64,000 nt of DNA from RPQJ01 sp963846885 (GTDB lineage: Bacteria; Pseudomonadota; Gammaproteobacteria; Steroidobacterales; Steroidobacteraceae). A program made the translations under genes and the position numbers. Of the stretch, positions 33,966-42,680 are shown piece after piece (position 1 is the stretch's first letter; each line of letters opens with the position of its first letter). Below the pieces are notes generated by a model. The model searched no databases. It saw only the letters and a list, made by a program, of their open reading frames with translations, and was not told the origin of the DNA. Location of the stretch: assembly GCA_963846885.1 (NCBI GenBank), contig CAWJXS010000023.1:1-64000 (forward strand), in the 5' to 3' direction.

Positions 33966-34484
33966 TTACTTGATCTGGCCGCGGATTTCGCCGACGCGGT
34001 AGTCGCCCGGGCCGGAGTACGGGGGATCCACGCCATCGTAGGTGTGGACGTTGACGTAGGTGTTGCCGGAGCGGAGTTCATCGACCAGGTCGGACATCGG
34101 CGACCCGACCATCGGGCCGATGAAGTCGCCCGCGTCGAACGAGCCTTCCGCCAGCACGCCGCTGAACTCGCCGCGCTTCGCCGTCGCGCCGGCCGTGGGC
34201 CACAGCTTGACCACGGGCTGGCCGTTCTGGCTCGCACTGCCGAAATGCACGTCGGCCTGCGAGGGATTGGTGAGCTTTTCGACCACGAGCTTGTAGTGGA
34301 TCGTCTTGCCGTCGGCGCTCACGCGCAGCTCCAGGCTGCCGGAGGCCGGCGTATTGACCGGATCAGGCAGGGTCTGCAGACCGTCGAGGGCCGCCTTGAA
34401 CACGGCATCGGCCGCTTGCGCGGGAATCGCGCTGCAGGCAGCGGTGGCGACGAGGGTGAGGAGGAAGGCACGACTCTTGCGCAT
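33966..34484 (-). CDS. Secreted CHRD-domain protein
   Basis: A 172-residue protein with a signal peptide (residues 1-24, FLLTLVATAACSAIPAQA) and a CHRD domain: FKAALDGLQTLPDPVNTPAS, GKTIHYKLVVEKLTNPSQAD, VHFG, then YVNVHTYDGVDPPYSGPGDY and GEIRGQIK. CHRD domains were first seen in chordin; the bacterial role is unknown. ATG 34484 follows GGAG. It is last in line behind the four-gene operon, 98 bp after PrsW. Confidence 0.85.
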   Translation of the reverse strand: MRKSRAFLLTLVATAACSAIPAQAADAVFKAALDGLQTLPDPVNTPASGSLELRVSADGKTIHYKLVVEKLTNPSQADVHFGSASQNGQPVVKLWPTAGATAKRGEFSGVLAEGSFDAGDFIGPMVGSPMSDLVDELRSGNTYVNVHTYDGVDPPYSGPGDYRVGEIRGQIK

Positions 34485-34582
34485 GGAAGGCTCCGGGGAT
34501 CGCATTTTTGCACGCACAATGTGCTTCGGCAGCCCGTGCGCGGAAATACGTAATTGCTGCGAATTAGTCGCGTTCCACGCCG

Positions 34583-35821
34583 TCATCCCGCCAGCCGCTG
34601 CCGTAATGCCGCAATCTGCGCCCGCCGCTGCTCGAGCAGGCCGTCCATCGCCGGATCGAAGCCGCGATCCTTGAGCCGGCGCTTGCGGAACGCCAGTTCG
34701 TTCTGCGCGTTGATTAACGCGGCGGACACCTGCCCGTTGCGCGGATCGATGCGGCGCGTGCGGAACACGCGGTCGCCCTTGATGGCCGTGAACTCGGCCG
34801 CGGTGACGCTGCGGCCGACCTCGGTTTCGAGTTCGTCGATGATCACGCGCCTCTCGGCCATGCCGCTGCGATAGACGATTGCGGCCAGCAGCAGCGCGAA
34901 GGGCAGGAACACGACCAGGTTCGATGCGCTCGCCGCGAACATCGCTTCCCAGATGCCGAGCGTGGGCGGGGCGAGCACTTCGGTCGGGGCGGCCTCGCCG
35001 GCCTTCGCGGCGGCCAGCGCGAAAAAGAGCGGCAGCGAGTTGTTCCAGGCATGGCCGAGGATCGCGAGTGCAAAGCCCGCCACGGGCGCCAGCACGCGCA
35101 GCCACATTTTCGAGGTTGCGCGCGAGACGCCGAGCGACGCGCCGAAGATGCCGGAGAACAGCGCGTGGCCCGCGAGCCCGAGCCAGGCGAAGCGCGTGCC
35201 GATCTGGAAGCCGTACGGCGCCGTGCCGAACTCGACGAAGTTCTGCTGCACGTACAGCGCGGACTCGAACCAGTTGAAGCCTGCGCCGATCAGCGCGCCG
35301 TAGATGAAGCCGTCGCGCACGTTGTCGAACTCGCCGCGCAGCAGCCAGAACAGCAGCACGATGCCGATGCCTTTGGTCGTTTCCTCGACGATGGGGGCCG
35401 AGAGCGGCGCGCCGATCATCAGCGCCGCATCGGGACCGAGCATCGTGCCCAGCTCGGGGAACTGCTCGAGCCATTGCGTCACGGCCATGATCGCTGCGGT
35501 ATTGAGCGGCAGGGCGAGCGTGGTGGCGATCAGGCCGCCCCAGAGGAACGCCGCGGCAAAGGCGTGGCGCGACTCGCGCTCGCGCCGGTCGAGGTACCAG
35601 AGGATCAGGATGGGCAGCAGCGACATCGCGGACGACAGCGCGAGTGCGCGCGCGAAGACGGCGGTGGCGGCCGAGCCGAGCCCGGCGACGACGGCGCAGA
35701 TGACCAGCGAGGCGAGCACGAGCAGGATGCCGAGCGTCCAGGCCAGGGCTCGCGCCACGCGCGGCTGCCGCAGCGGCGACGCCAGCGGGTCGAGCGTGAG
35801 GTCAAACGGTCCCTGCGACAT
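34583..35821 (-). CDS. PrsW-family intramembrane metalloprotease
   Basis: A 412-residue polytopic membrane protein with about eight helices. The PrsW signature is complete: APIVEETTKG (E146, E147, K150), DGFIYGALIGAGFNWFE, GHALFSGIFG and LGHAWNNS. The Glu-Glu and His residues bind the catalytic metal. PrsW proteases start regulated proteolysis of anti-sigma factors such as RsiW in Bacillus. An Arg-rich cytoplasmic C-terminus (about 330-412) is added. AGGAG lies 9 nt before ATG 35821. It is the fourth gene of the operon; no sigma/anti-sigma pair is in the window. Confidence 0.85.
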   Translation of the reverse strand: MSQGPFDLTLDPLASPLRQPRVARALAWTLGILLVLASLVICAVVAGLGSAATAVFARALALSSAMSLLPILILWYLDRRERESRHAFAAAFLWGGLIATTLALPLNTAAIMAVTQWLEQFPELGTMLGPDAALMIGAPLSAPIVEETTKGIGIVLLFWLLRGEFDNVRDGFIYGALIGAGFNWFESALYVQQNFVEFGTAPYGFQIGTRFAWLGLAGHALFSGIFGASLGVSRATSKMWLRVLAPVAGFALAILGHAWNNSLPLFFALAAAKAGEAAPTEVLAPPTLGIWEAMFAASASNLVVFLPFALLLAAIVYRSGMAERRVIIDELETEVGRSVTAAEFTAIKGDRVFRTRRIDPRNGQVSAALINAQNELAFRKRRLKDRGFDPAMDGLLEQRRAQIAALRQRLAG

Positions 35822-35854
35822 CGGTCGTGCTCCTGGCGTGATCCTCCCCCCGGG

Positions 35855-37120
35855 TCAGTTCAGGACGATGGCCCCGACACCCGCGGCGAGTATGCCGATT
35901 GTGGCCAGCAGAATCGACGTGCGCAGTTCCCGCGTGCCGAGCACCATCACCATGCCCGTCTTGACGAGGGTGTTGCTCAGCGCGGCGATCGTGATCGCAG
36001 TGGCCGCGACCTGCGCGCTGCCCGAGCGCGCGTACTGGGCCATCGACAGCGTGATGGCGTCGACGTCGGTCGTGCCCGCGAGCGCCGCCACGAAATACAG
36101 GCCCGACTCCGGCGCATGGGTGCGCACGATCGCCACGACCAGCAGCACGGCCGCGAACAGCGCGGCGAACTTCATGGCCGACGTCAGGCTGAACGGGTTG
36201 CGCAGTTGCACGTCGTGCGCCACGACGACGTTGCCGGCCTGCCGCAGGTACCAGCCGCCGAACGCCGCCGCTACCAGCGCCATCGCGAGGAGGGGAGGCA
36301 GCAGTTGCGGCAGCAGTGCGCGATTGACTACCAGCACCTCGATCGCCACGCGGATGAAACTGACCGTCCATGAGAGCAATACGCCGCTCGCGAGGGCCGC
36401 GCGGGCTCCGGCGTACTGCGATTCGTGACTTTGCCGCGCGAACGCCAACGTGACGGCCGTCGACGAGACCAGGCCGCCCGAGAGTCCCGTGAGCGGCAGG
36501 CCGCGATGGGCGCCGAGCATCCGCGTGAGGATGTAACCCGCCAGCGACAGGCCCGAGATCAGCAGCACGAGCAGCCACAGCGAGTGCAGGTTCAGTGCGC
36601 CCCAGGGGTCGATCGGCTTGGTGGGGATCAGCGGCAGCACGATGAACGTCGCGATCAGCAGCCGCAGGCCGGCGTAGACGTCTTCGCTGTCGAGCTTGCT
36701 GACGAACCCGTGCAGGGGCTGCTTGTAGGCGAGCACCGCGGCGACGATCACGCCGAGGCCGACCGTGAGCTCACGCTGGCCGTGCGCGGCGAGTGCGCCC
36801 AGCAGGAACGTCGCGATCGCAGCGACCTCCGTCGTCAGTCCGAGGCCGTCCGGATTGTTTCGCACGGCAAGCACGTAACCCGCGATGACGGTCGCGGCGG
36901 CTACAAGCAGGCCTGCCGCCAGGATCCACGGCGAGCCGAGCACCAGCGTCATCCAGCCTGACAACGCGCCGAACAGGGCGAACAGCACGAAGGTGCGCAG
37001 GCCCGCGATCTCCGGGTGTGCGAGCAGTTGCTTGTGGCGTTCGCGCTCGATGCCGATCAGCGCGCCGATCAGCAGCGCGGTGGCGAAGTTCCAGACGAGT
37101 GTGAAGTCGAGTTCGGGCAC
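35855..37120 (-). CDS. MgtC/DUF4010 integral membrane protein
   Basis: A 421-residue membrane protein. GTG 37120 has a perfect AGGAGG 4 nt upstream, which decides the start. The N-terminal part is MgtC/SapB-like (ATALLIGALIGIERERHKQ, AGLRTFVLFALFGALSGWM) and the remainder, with about nine more helices, is DUF4010 (PLTGLSGGLVSSTAVTLAFA, AGTTDVDAITLSMA). The family has no assigned transport substrate. It lies 8 bp after the M64 peptidase and 33 bp before PrsW, so one operon. Confidence 0.85.
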   Translation of the reverse strand: MPELDFTLVWNFATALLIGALIGIERERHKQLLAHPEIAGLRTFVLFALFGALSGWMTLVLGSPWILAAGLLVAAATVIAGYVLAVRNNPDGLGLTTEVAAIATFLLGALAAHGQRELTVGLGVIVAAVLAYKQPLHGFVSKLDSEDVYAGLRLLIATFIVLPLIPTKPIDPWGALNLHSLWLLVLLISGLSLAGYILTRMLGAHRGLPLTGLSGGLVSSTAVTLAFARQSHESQYAGARAALASGVLLSWTVSFIRVAIEVLVVNRALLPQLLPPLLAMALVAAAFGGWYLRQAGNVVVAHDVQLRNPFSLTSAMKFAALFAAVLLVVAIVRTHAPESGLYFVAALAGTTDVDAITLSMAQYARSGSAQVAATAITIAALSNTLVKTGMVMVLGTRELRTSILLATIGILAAGVGAIVLN

Positions 37121-37128
37121 GCGCCCTC

Positions 37129-38562
37129 CTAGGGCCGTGGCGCACCCGGCGCGATCGAATCGATCACCTGCTCCAGGGCCGCGTCGCACACCCGGCAGAA
37201 CGGCACTTCATTGCGCGTGAACATGATGCAGTCGAGCTGGGGCCGGTAGTAGGCCTGCGCGTCGTAATTGGCGCCCCGGAAGGCGCCGACAGTCGAGCGG
37301 TGGCGATCACGCGCGAACAGCTGCGTGACGCGCGCCTGCTCCTCGCGGAACAGCGCATCCATCTCGGCCTCGGGCCGGCGCTCGGCGCGGATCTGCTTGC
37401 GCCGCGCCTGCACGTCGCGTTGCAGCGCTTCGAACTCATCCTTGGCCCAGGGCGTGGGAATCGGCGTGCTCGACGCCATCAGGTGCCGCCACTTGAGCGC
37501 ATCCCGGTCGAGCAGCGCCGTGACGTTGGGTTCCCACGGCTCGATGATCGTCTGCGGCGCGGTGTACGCGACGGGCGAGGTGTAGTACTCGTCGGCGAGC
37601 GCCGCGAAGTGGTGCCCGAACTCGTGCACGAAGAGATAGTCGGCCCACACGCTGTTCACGGCCACGGTCGCATAGAGGCCGAAGATGCCGCCGCCACCGT
37701 AGGTGTCGTTGTTGGCCAGGATCACCATCGCTTCATAGGGCGCCCGGGATGCGACCTCGCGCAAGGCGCGGTTCTCGAAGCTCAGCACATAACGCTCGCT
37801 GCGCAGGGCGTCGTAGGTGGCGCCGAGCGGAGACGCTTTCTGCACGCCCGTCGATGGCCGCGAAATGCCGGATTCCGCCGCGGGCGGGCACAGCCCCCAC
37901 ACGTTGAAGTCCTGCCTGCGGCGTGCAAAAGGCTGCACTTTGAACAGCGCGGCAGTCATGCGCCGCGCATCGGCCTGGAACTTCGCGGCGCATTCCGCTG
38001 CGGTGTAACCGTCGCCGAGCAGCAGCAGGTCGACCTTGTCGGCGGGTGCGCCATGTTGCTCGATCGCGATGAGGTCCTGCGGCGCGGTGGGCGAGCGGTC
38101 CACCAGCATGTCGGCGGTATCGACCTGCTGTTGCCACACGGGCTGGAAGGCCTGCGCGGCATCGCGCTTGTAGATCGTGACCTGCACGAGGCCGGGTTTG
38201 GCCGGCGCGGGAAAGCGCAGCGACTCGTGGAAGGTGCGGTGTTGTGTCAGCGCTTCTTCGGTGGACGTCCACTCGCCGAAGATCGAGGCGAAGCCGCGCG
38301 CCTGCAACAGCGTGCCGTCCGCATCGCGCACCTCGAAGCGGTAGGCGCCGAGCGTGCCGTCGTCGGCTGCACGAGCCGGATGTCCGGGCCAGGGCAGGGG
38401 TTCGAGGCGCAGCCGCTCGATCGCGAAGATTTCGACACCCTTGCCGCCGGTATGGAGCAGGTCCAGCCGGTACGTGGCAGGCGCGGTCTCGGCCGCGAAG
38501 CTCGCGAGCGGCGCCAGCACCAGGGCGAGGCAGGCGAGGACGCAGTAGTGGATGGCTTTCAC
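37129..38562 (-). CDS. Secreted M64-family metallopeptidase
   Basis: A 477-residue exported protein. GTG 38562 overlaps the upstream stop (GTGA). Signal peptide residues 1-23; an N-terminal M64 pro-domain-like beta sandwich (about 30-150) is followed by the catalytic domain with DLLLLGDGYTAAE, NNDTYGGGGIFGLYATVAVN and the zinc motif HEFGHHFAALADEYY (His 313 and 317, Glu 314). This fold is named after the IgA peptidase of Clostridium ramosum; most members have unknown targets. Second gene of the LysR-M64-DUF4010-PrsW operon. Confidence 0.88.
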   Translation of the reverse strand: MKAIHYCVLACLALVLAPLASFAAETAPATYRLDLLHTGGKGVEIFAIERLRLEPLPWPGHPARAADDGTLGAYRFEVRDADGTLLQARGFASIFGEWTSTEEALTQHRTFHESLRFPAPAKPGLVQVTIYKRDAAQAFQPVWQQQVDTADMLVDRSPTAPQDLIAIEQHGAPADKVDLLLLGDGYTAAECAAKFQADARRMTAALFKVQPFARRRQDFNVWGLCPPAAESGISRPSTGVQKASPLGATYDALRSERYVLSFENRALREVASRAPYEAMVILANNDTYGGGGIFGLYATVAVNSVWADYLFVHEFGHHFAALADEYYTSPVAYTAPQTIIEPWEPNVTALLDRDALKWRHLMASSTPIPTPWAKDEFEALQRDVQARRKQIRAERRPEAEMDALFREEQARVTQLFARDRHRSTVGAFRGANYDAQAYYRPQLDCIMFTRNEVPFCRVCDAALEQVIDSIAPGAPRP

Positions 38563-39647
38563 TGGCTTTTCCGTGCGCGGCGGCGTGGGGTCGGCGCCGG
38601 TGCGGCGCCGTCGCCGGTGGGCGTTGCGGCACCGGAATCGGCCTTGGTCCGCGTCTTGCGACGGGTCGTCGCGCGGCGTGGCCGCGACTTGCCTTCGAGG
38701 CGCGCGAGCGCGCGCTGCTCGCGCGTCTGCACGATCACCTCGACCTGGCGCAGCTGCGTCATGAACAGCTGCGCCACCCGTGAGAGCGGCCGCTTGCGGG
38801 TGTAGAACAGGCCGTAGCTCAGGTGCAGCCAGGGCGCTGCGAACGGCAGCAGCGCGACCTGTTTCGAGCGCAGGTCCTGCTCCAGCGCGCCCAGCGGGGC
38901 CAGGCCCACGGCATCGCCCGCGAGCACCACGTTGCGCGCGGCGGCGAAGCTCTCGACCATCAGGCTCGGCGTGAGGTCGCCGGTCTCGCGTTCGACGCGT
39001 GCATGCGTCGCCGCCTTGCCGAGGTGCACGGCCATGCGCTGCGGCAGCCGCGGCGCGACCAGCGGAAACACCAGGATCGTCTCGAGCGAATGCGCCTTGG
39101 CCGAGACCAGCGGATGGCCCTGCCGGACGAAGAAGAACATGCGGTGTTCGGCGACAGGCTCGATGACGAGCCGCGCCGGGTGCCGCTCGGCGCCCATCGT
39201 GTCGCCCACGGCGAACTCGAGCTTGCCCGCCAGCACGTCACGCGCCAGTTGCTCGAAGTCGCTGGTCACCGCGTGCACGCGCAGCCGCGAGTTCGCCGAC
39301 GCCATGCGTCCCAGCGCAGCGCCCAGTGGCAGCTCGGCCGCGAACATGTCGGTGCCGAAATGCAGCTCGGGTGCCTGCAGGCCGGCGAGTTCCTCGAGAT
39401 CGCGCGTGAGGTCGCGGGCCTGCGTGAAGATGCGCGCCGCGTGGTCGATGACCAGGCGCCCGGCTTCGCCCGGCTTCAGGGCGCGGGTGGCGGTATCGAC
39501 GAGGCGCGTGCTGATGCCCGAAGCGTCGAGCGCCAGCAAGCGCCGGGTCAGCGTCTCCGGATCGAGCCCGAGCGACTTCGCCGTACGGGCGATTTCCGCA
39601 GCCGGCACGAGCGCGACGAGGTCCAGCAGGCCAGGTTTTTTCGCCAT
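38559..39647 (-). CDS. LysR-like regulator with divergent helix-turn-helix and basic tail
   Basis: A 362-residue protein. The first 90 residues align with a LysR N-terminus (ALVPAAEIARTAKSLGLDPE, TLTRRLLALDASGISTRLVD, TRALKPGEAGRLV) but the helix-turn-helix is weak. Residues 95-300 are the periplasmic-binding-like effector domain (PELHFGTDMFAAELPLGAAL, AGKLEFAVGDTMG, HRMFFFVRQGHPLVSA). The last 45 residues are an unusual Arg/Lys/Pro-rich tail (SRPRRATTRRKTRTK ... PRRRARKSQ). It is first in the operon and would be expected to control it, though LysR genes are usually divergent from their targets. Confidence 0.75.
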   Translation of the reverse strand: MAKKPGLLDLVALVPAAEIARTAKSLGLDPETLTRRLLALDASGISTRLVDTATRALKPGEAGRLVIDHAARIFTQARDLTRDLEELAGLQAPELHFGTDMFAAELPLGAALGRMASANSRLRVHAVTSDFEQLARDVLAGKLEFAVGDTMGAERHPARLVIEPVAEHRMFFFVRQGHPLVSAKAHSLETILVFPLVAPRLPQRMAVHLGKAATHARVERETGDLTPSLMVESFAAARNVVLAGDAVGLAPLGALEQDLRSKQVALLPFAAPWLHLSYGLFYTRKRPLSRVAQLFMTQLRQVEVIVQTREQRALARLEGKSRPRRATTRRKTRTKADSGAATPTGDGAAPAPTPRRRARKSQ

Positions 39648-39790
39648 GAGGCCGAAGCTAGCAGAGCACGGCGGCGCTGCACAGACGGGGTTGTCAGCGG
39701 GGCGTGTCAGCCGGTGGACCCAGCAGGCCGCCGCCATGCCGAGGCCCGGGCGTATCATGGGCGGTCACAACGAACGGGCATGGGGAACGC

Positions 39791-40564
39791 ATGATGGGAG
39801 CGCAGCAGCAGCCTGGCAGCCGCACGATACTGATCACGGGCGCATCGTCCGGGATCGGCGAAGGGCTGGCCCTGGAATTTGCCCGGCGTGGCTATGGCAT
39901 CGCAATCGCGGCGCGGCGCGCGGACCGGCTCGAGGCCCTGGCGCCGAAATTGCTCGCGGCCGGCGCGTCGCAGGTCGTCGTCGTTCCGCTCGACGTCGCC
40001 GCTACCGACGCGATCGAGCCCGCGGTGCAGCGGGCCGCGGCTCAACTTGGCCGGCTCGACGTGATCGTCGCCAATGCAGGCGTCGGTCCGCTCACGCCCA
40101 CCGGTCGCGGCAAGCTGCCGTTGATGCGCGAGACGCTCAACATCAATCTCGTGGGCGCCATCGCCACGATCGAAGCCGCGCTGCCGATCTTTCGCGCGCA
40201 GGGGCGCGGCCACGTCGTGGGCATCACCTCCGTCGCGGGTTCGAAGGGCCTGCCGGGCTTCGGCGCCTACAGCGCGAGCAAGGCCGGGCTGCATCGCTAC
40301 CTGCAGGCGCTGCGCGCCGAGCTGCGGGCGACGCCGGTGGTCGTGACCGAACTCGCGCCGGGATTCATCGACACCGACATCAATCGCAACAAGGGCGCGC
40401 GACCGTTCCTGATCGACGTCGACCAGGGCGCCGCCATCATGGCCCGCATGATCGAGCGCCAGGTGGGCAAGCGCTGGGTGCCCGTCCTGCCATGGACGAT
40501 CATCGCGCAGTTGCTCAAGATCCTGCCCGCCGCGGTGCTCGCGCCGCGGCAGCCGCGCCGCTGA
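39791..40564 (+). CDS. Short-chain dehydrogenase/reductase
   Basis: A 257-residue SDR with GGGGAA before ATG 39791. Cofactor motif TGASSGIGEG (14-23), NAG, and catalytic YSASK. R-A-D after strand 2 (AARRADRLEAL) suggests NADP preference. First of four plus-strand genes spaced 12-55 bp apart that together suggest acyl-lipid metabolism. Substrate unknown. Confidence 0.87.
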   Translation: MMGAQQQPGSRTILITGASSGIGEGLALEFARRGYGIAIAARRADRLEALAPKLLAAGASQVVVVPLDVAATDAIEPAVQRAAAQLGRLDVIVANAGVGPLTPTGRGKLPLMRETLNINLVGAIATIEAALPIFRAQGRGHVVGITSVAGSKGLPGFGAYSASKAGLHRYLQALRAELRATPVVVTELAPGFIDTDINRNKGARPFLIDVDQGAAIMARMIERQVGKRWVPVLPWTIIAQLLKILPAAVLAPRQPRR

Positions 40565-40579
40565 AGGGGAACCACGACG

Positions 40580-41803
40580 ATGGACTTCGAATACTCACCG
40601 CGGGTCAAGGAACTGCAGCAGCGCCTGCTCGCCTTCATGGACCAGCACGTCTATCCCAGCGAGCCGCGCTTCTTCGAGGAAGTTGCAGCCAACAAGGAGC
40701 GTGGCAACGGCTGGGTGCCGACGCAGGTCATGGAAGAGCTCAAGGACAAGGCGCGTGCAGCCGGCCTGTGGAATCTCTGGCTGCCTGAATCCGAGCACGG
40801 CGCCGGCCTCACCAACCTCGAATACGCGCCGCTCGCCGAGATCACGGGACGCTCGCACATCGCGCCCGAGGCGCTCAATTGCTCGGCGCCCGACACCGGC
40901 AACATGGAAGTCCTCGTGCGCTATGGCAGTCCGGAGCAGCAGGAACGCTGGCTCAAGCCGCTGCTGCGAGGCGAGATCCGCTCGGGCTTCGCGATGACCG
41001 AGCCTGCGGTCGCGTCGTCGGACGCCACCAACATCGCGGCGACCATCGAGCGCGACGGCGACCACTACGTCATCAACGGCCGCAAGTGGTGGACCTCGGG
41101 CGCGGCGGATCCGCGCTGCAAGGTGCTGATCTTCATGGGCAAGACCGATCCCGAAAATCCTAGCGTGCACCGCCAGCAGTCGATGGTGCTGGTGCCGATG
41201 GATACGCCCGGAGTGCGCATCGTGCGGCCGGTGCCCGTGTTCGGCTACCTCGACGAACCGCATGGCCACCCGGAGGTCGACTTCGACAACGTCCGCGTGC
41301 CGGTGTCGAACCTGCTGCTCGGCGAAGGTCGCGGTTTCGAGATCGCGCAGGGGCGGCTCGGCCCGGGCCGCATCCACCACTGCATGCGCCTGCTCGGCGC
41401 CTCCGAGCGTGCGCTCGAGGCGATGTGCCGGCGGGCGCTGCGCCGGACCGCGTTCCACAAGAAGCTCGCAGAGCAGGGCGTCTGGCGCGAGCGCATCGCG
41501 AACGCGCGCATGCAGCTCGACCAGGCCCGGCTGCTGACGCTGCACGCCGCCTGGAAGATGGACGTGGCGGGCAACAAGGCGGCGCAGAAGGAGATCGCGA
41601 TGATCAAGGTGGTGGCGCCCAACGTCGCGTGCCAGGTCGTCGACCAGGCGATCCAGCTTTTCGGCGGTGCGGGCGTGACGGACGACCACGGGCTCGGCTG
41701 GGCCTACGCGATGGCGCGCACGCTGCGCATCGCCGACGGTCCCGACGAGGTGCACCGCAACCACATCGCGAAGCTCGAGCTCGCGCGCTACCTCGTGCCC
41801 TGA
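40580..41803 (+). CDS. Acyl-CoA dehydrogenase (ACAD10/11-like)
   Basis: A 407-residue FAD enzyme introducing the first double bond in acyl-CoA beta-oxidation. ATG 40580 follows AAGGGGA. Motifs: LWNLWLPESEHGAGLTNLEY, FAMTEPAVASSDATNI, GRKWWTSGAADPRCKVLIF and the C-terminal QLFGGAGVTDDHGLGWAYA with RIADGPDEVH. The WWTSGA signature and length match the ACAD10/11 branch, which acts on long or branched chains. It is 12 bp from the SDRs on either side. Confidence 0.93.
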   Translation: MDFEYSPRVKELQQRLLAFMDQHVYPSEPRFFEEVAANKERGNGWVPTQVMEELKDKARAAGLWNLWLPESEHGAGLTNLEYAPLAEITGRSHIAPEALNCSAPDTGNMEVLVRYGSPEQQERWLKPLLRGEIRSGFAMTEPAVASSDATNIAATIERDGDHYVINGRKWWTSGAADPRCKVLIFMGKTDPENPSVHRQQSMVLVPMDTPGVRIVRPVPVFGYLDEPHGHPEVDFDNVRVPVSNLLLGEGRGFEIAQGRLGPGRIHHCMRLLGASERALEAMCRRALRRTAFHKKLAEQGVWRERIANARMQLDQARLLTLHAAWKMDVAGNKAAQKEIAMIKVVAPNVACQVVDQAIQLFGGAGVTDDHGLGWAYAMARTLRIADGPDEVHRNHIAKLELARYLVP

Positions 41804-41815
41804 GGAATGCAGCCA

Positions 41816-42625
41816 ATGAAAGTGCAGGGCAGGATCGCGTTCGTCACGGGCGCAGGACGCGGGATCGGTCGCGCCGTGTGCCGCGAGCTGCGCGCGCGCG
41901 GCGCCGCCGGCATCGTCGTCGCGGACCTGGACGGCGCACTGGCGCAGGCCACGGCGGCCGAGCTGGGCGGACTGGGAGTCCAGTGCGACGTCGCGAACGA
42001 GTCCGCGGTGCAGGCGGCCATGGCGGCCGCGATCGCGCACTACGGCCGCGTCGACATCGTGGTCTCGAACGCCGGTTTCGGCGTCCAGGAACTCGACCTC
42101 GACGACGCGCTGGCCGAGTCGAACGGCGTCTGGCAGCGCATGTGGGACGTGCACGTGATGGCGCACGTGTATGCGTCACGCGCGGCGCTGCCGGGCATGC
42201 TCGAACGTGGCGAGGGCTGCCTCGTCAATGTGGCTTCGGCGGCAGGCCTGCTGTGCCAGGTGGGCGATGCAGCCTACAGCGCGACCAAGCACGCGGCCGT
42301 GAGCCTGGCCGAGTCGCTCGCCATCGCCTATGGCGAGCGGGGCATCCACGTGGCGGTCGTTTGCCCGCAATACGTCGCGACGGCGATCACTGGCCTGCCC
42401 GAAAAGCTGGCGGCGGATGCGCCTGCCGGGCTCTTGTCGGTCGAGCAGGCGGCCACGGCCATTGCCGACGGGCTCGAGCGGGGGACGTTCCTCATCACGA
42501 CGCACCCGGAAGTGCTGGGCTTCTTCCAGCGCAAGGCGGCCGACTACGACCGTTGGGTGAGCGGCATGCGGCGTGTCCGCGCCGGATTGCGGAAGGGCGA
42601 AGGGTTCCTCAAAGTGCGCAAATGA
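41816..42625 (+). CDS. Short-chain dehydrogenase/reductase
   Basis: A 269-residue SDR. I prefer ATG 41816 over ATG 41807 because GAGGA (41802-41806) is 9 nt away from the former but touches the latter. Cofactor motif TGAGRGIGRA, acidic residue after strand 2 (VVADLDGAL, implying NAD), SNAGFG, VASAAG and YSATK. A separate paralogue from the SDR at 39.8 kb, of the cis-retinol/3-oxoacyl type. Substrate unknown. Confidence 0.87.
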   Translation: MKVQGRIAFVTGAGRGIGRAVCRELRARGAAGIVVADLDGALAQATAAELGGLGVQCDVANESAVQAAMAAAIAHYGRVDIVVSNAGFGVQELDLDDALAESNGVWQRMWDVHVMAHVYASRAALPGMLERGEGCLVNVASAAGLLCQVGDAAYSATKHAAVSLAESLAIAYGERGIHVAVVCPQYVATAITGLPEKLAADAPAGLLSVEQAATAIADGLERGTFLITTHPEVLGFFQRKAADYDRWVSGMRRVRAGLRKGEGFLKVRK

Positions 42626-42680
42626 TAGACTCGGGCAATCCCGGGCTGCGTGCCGCGGGCATCGGAAGGACGATTCGGTC

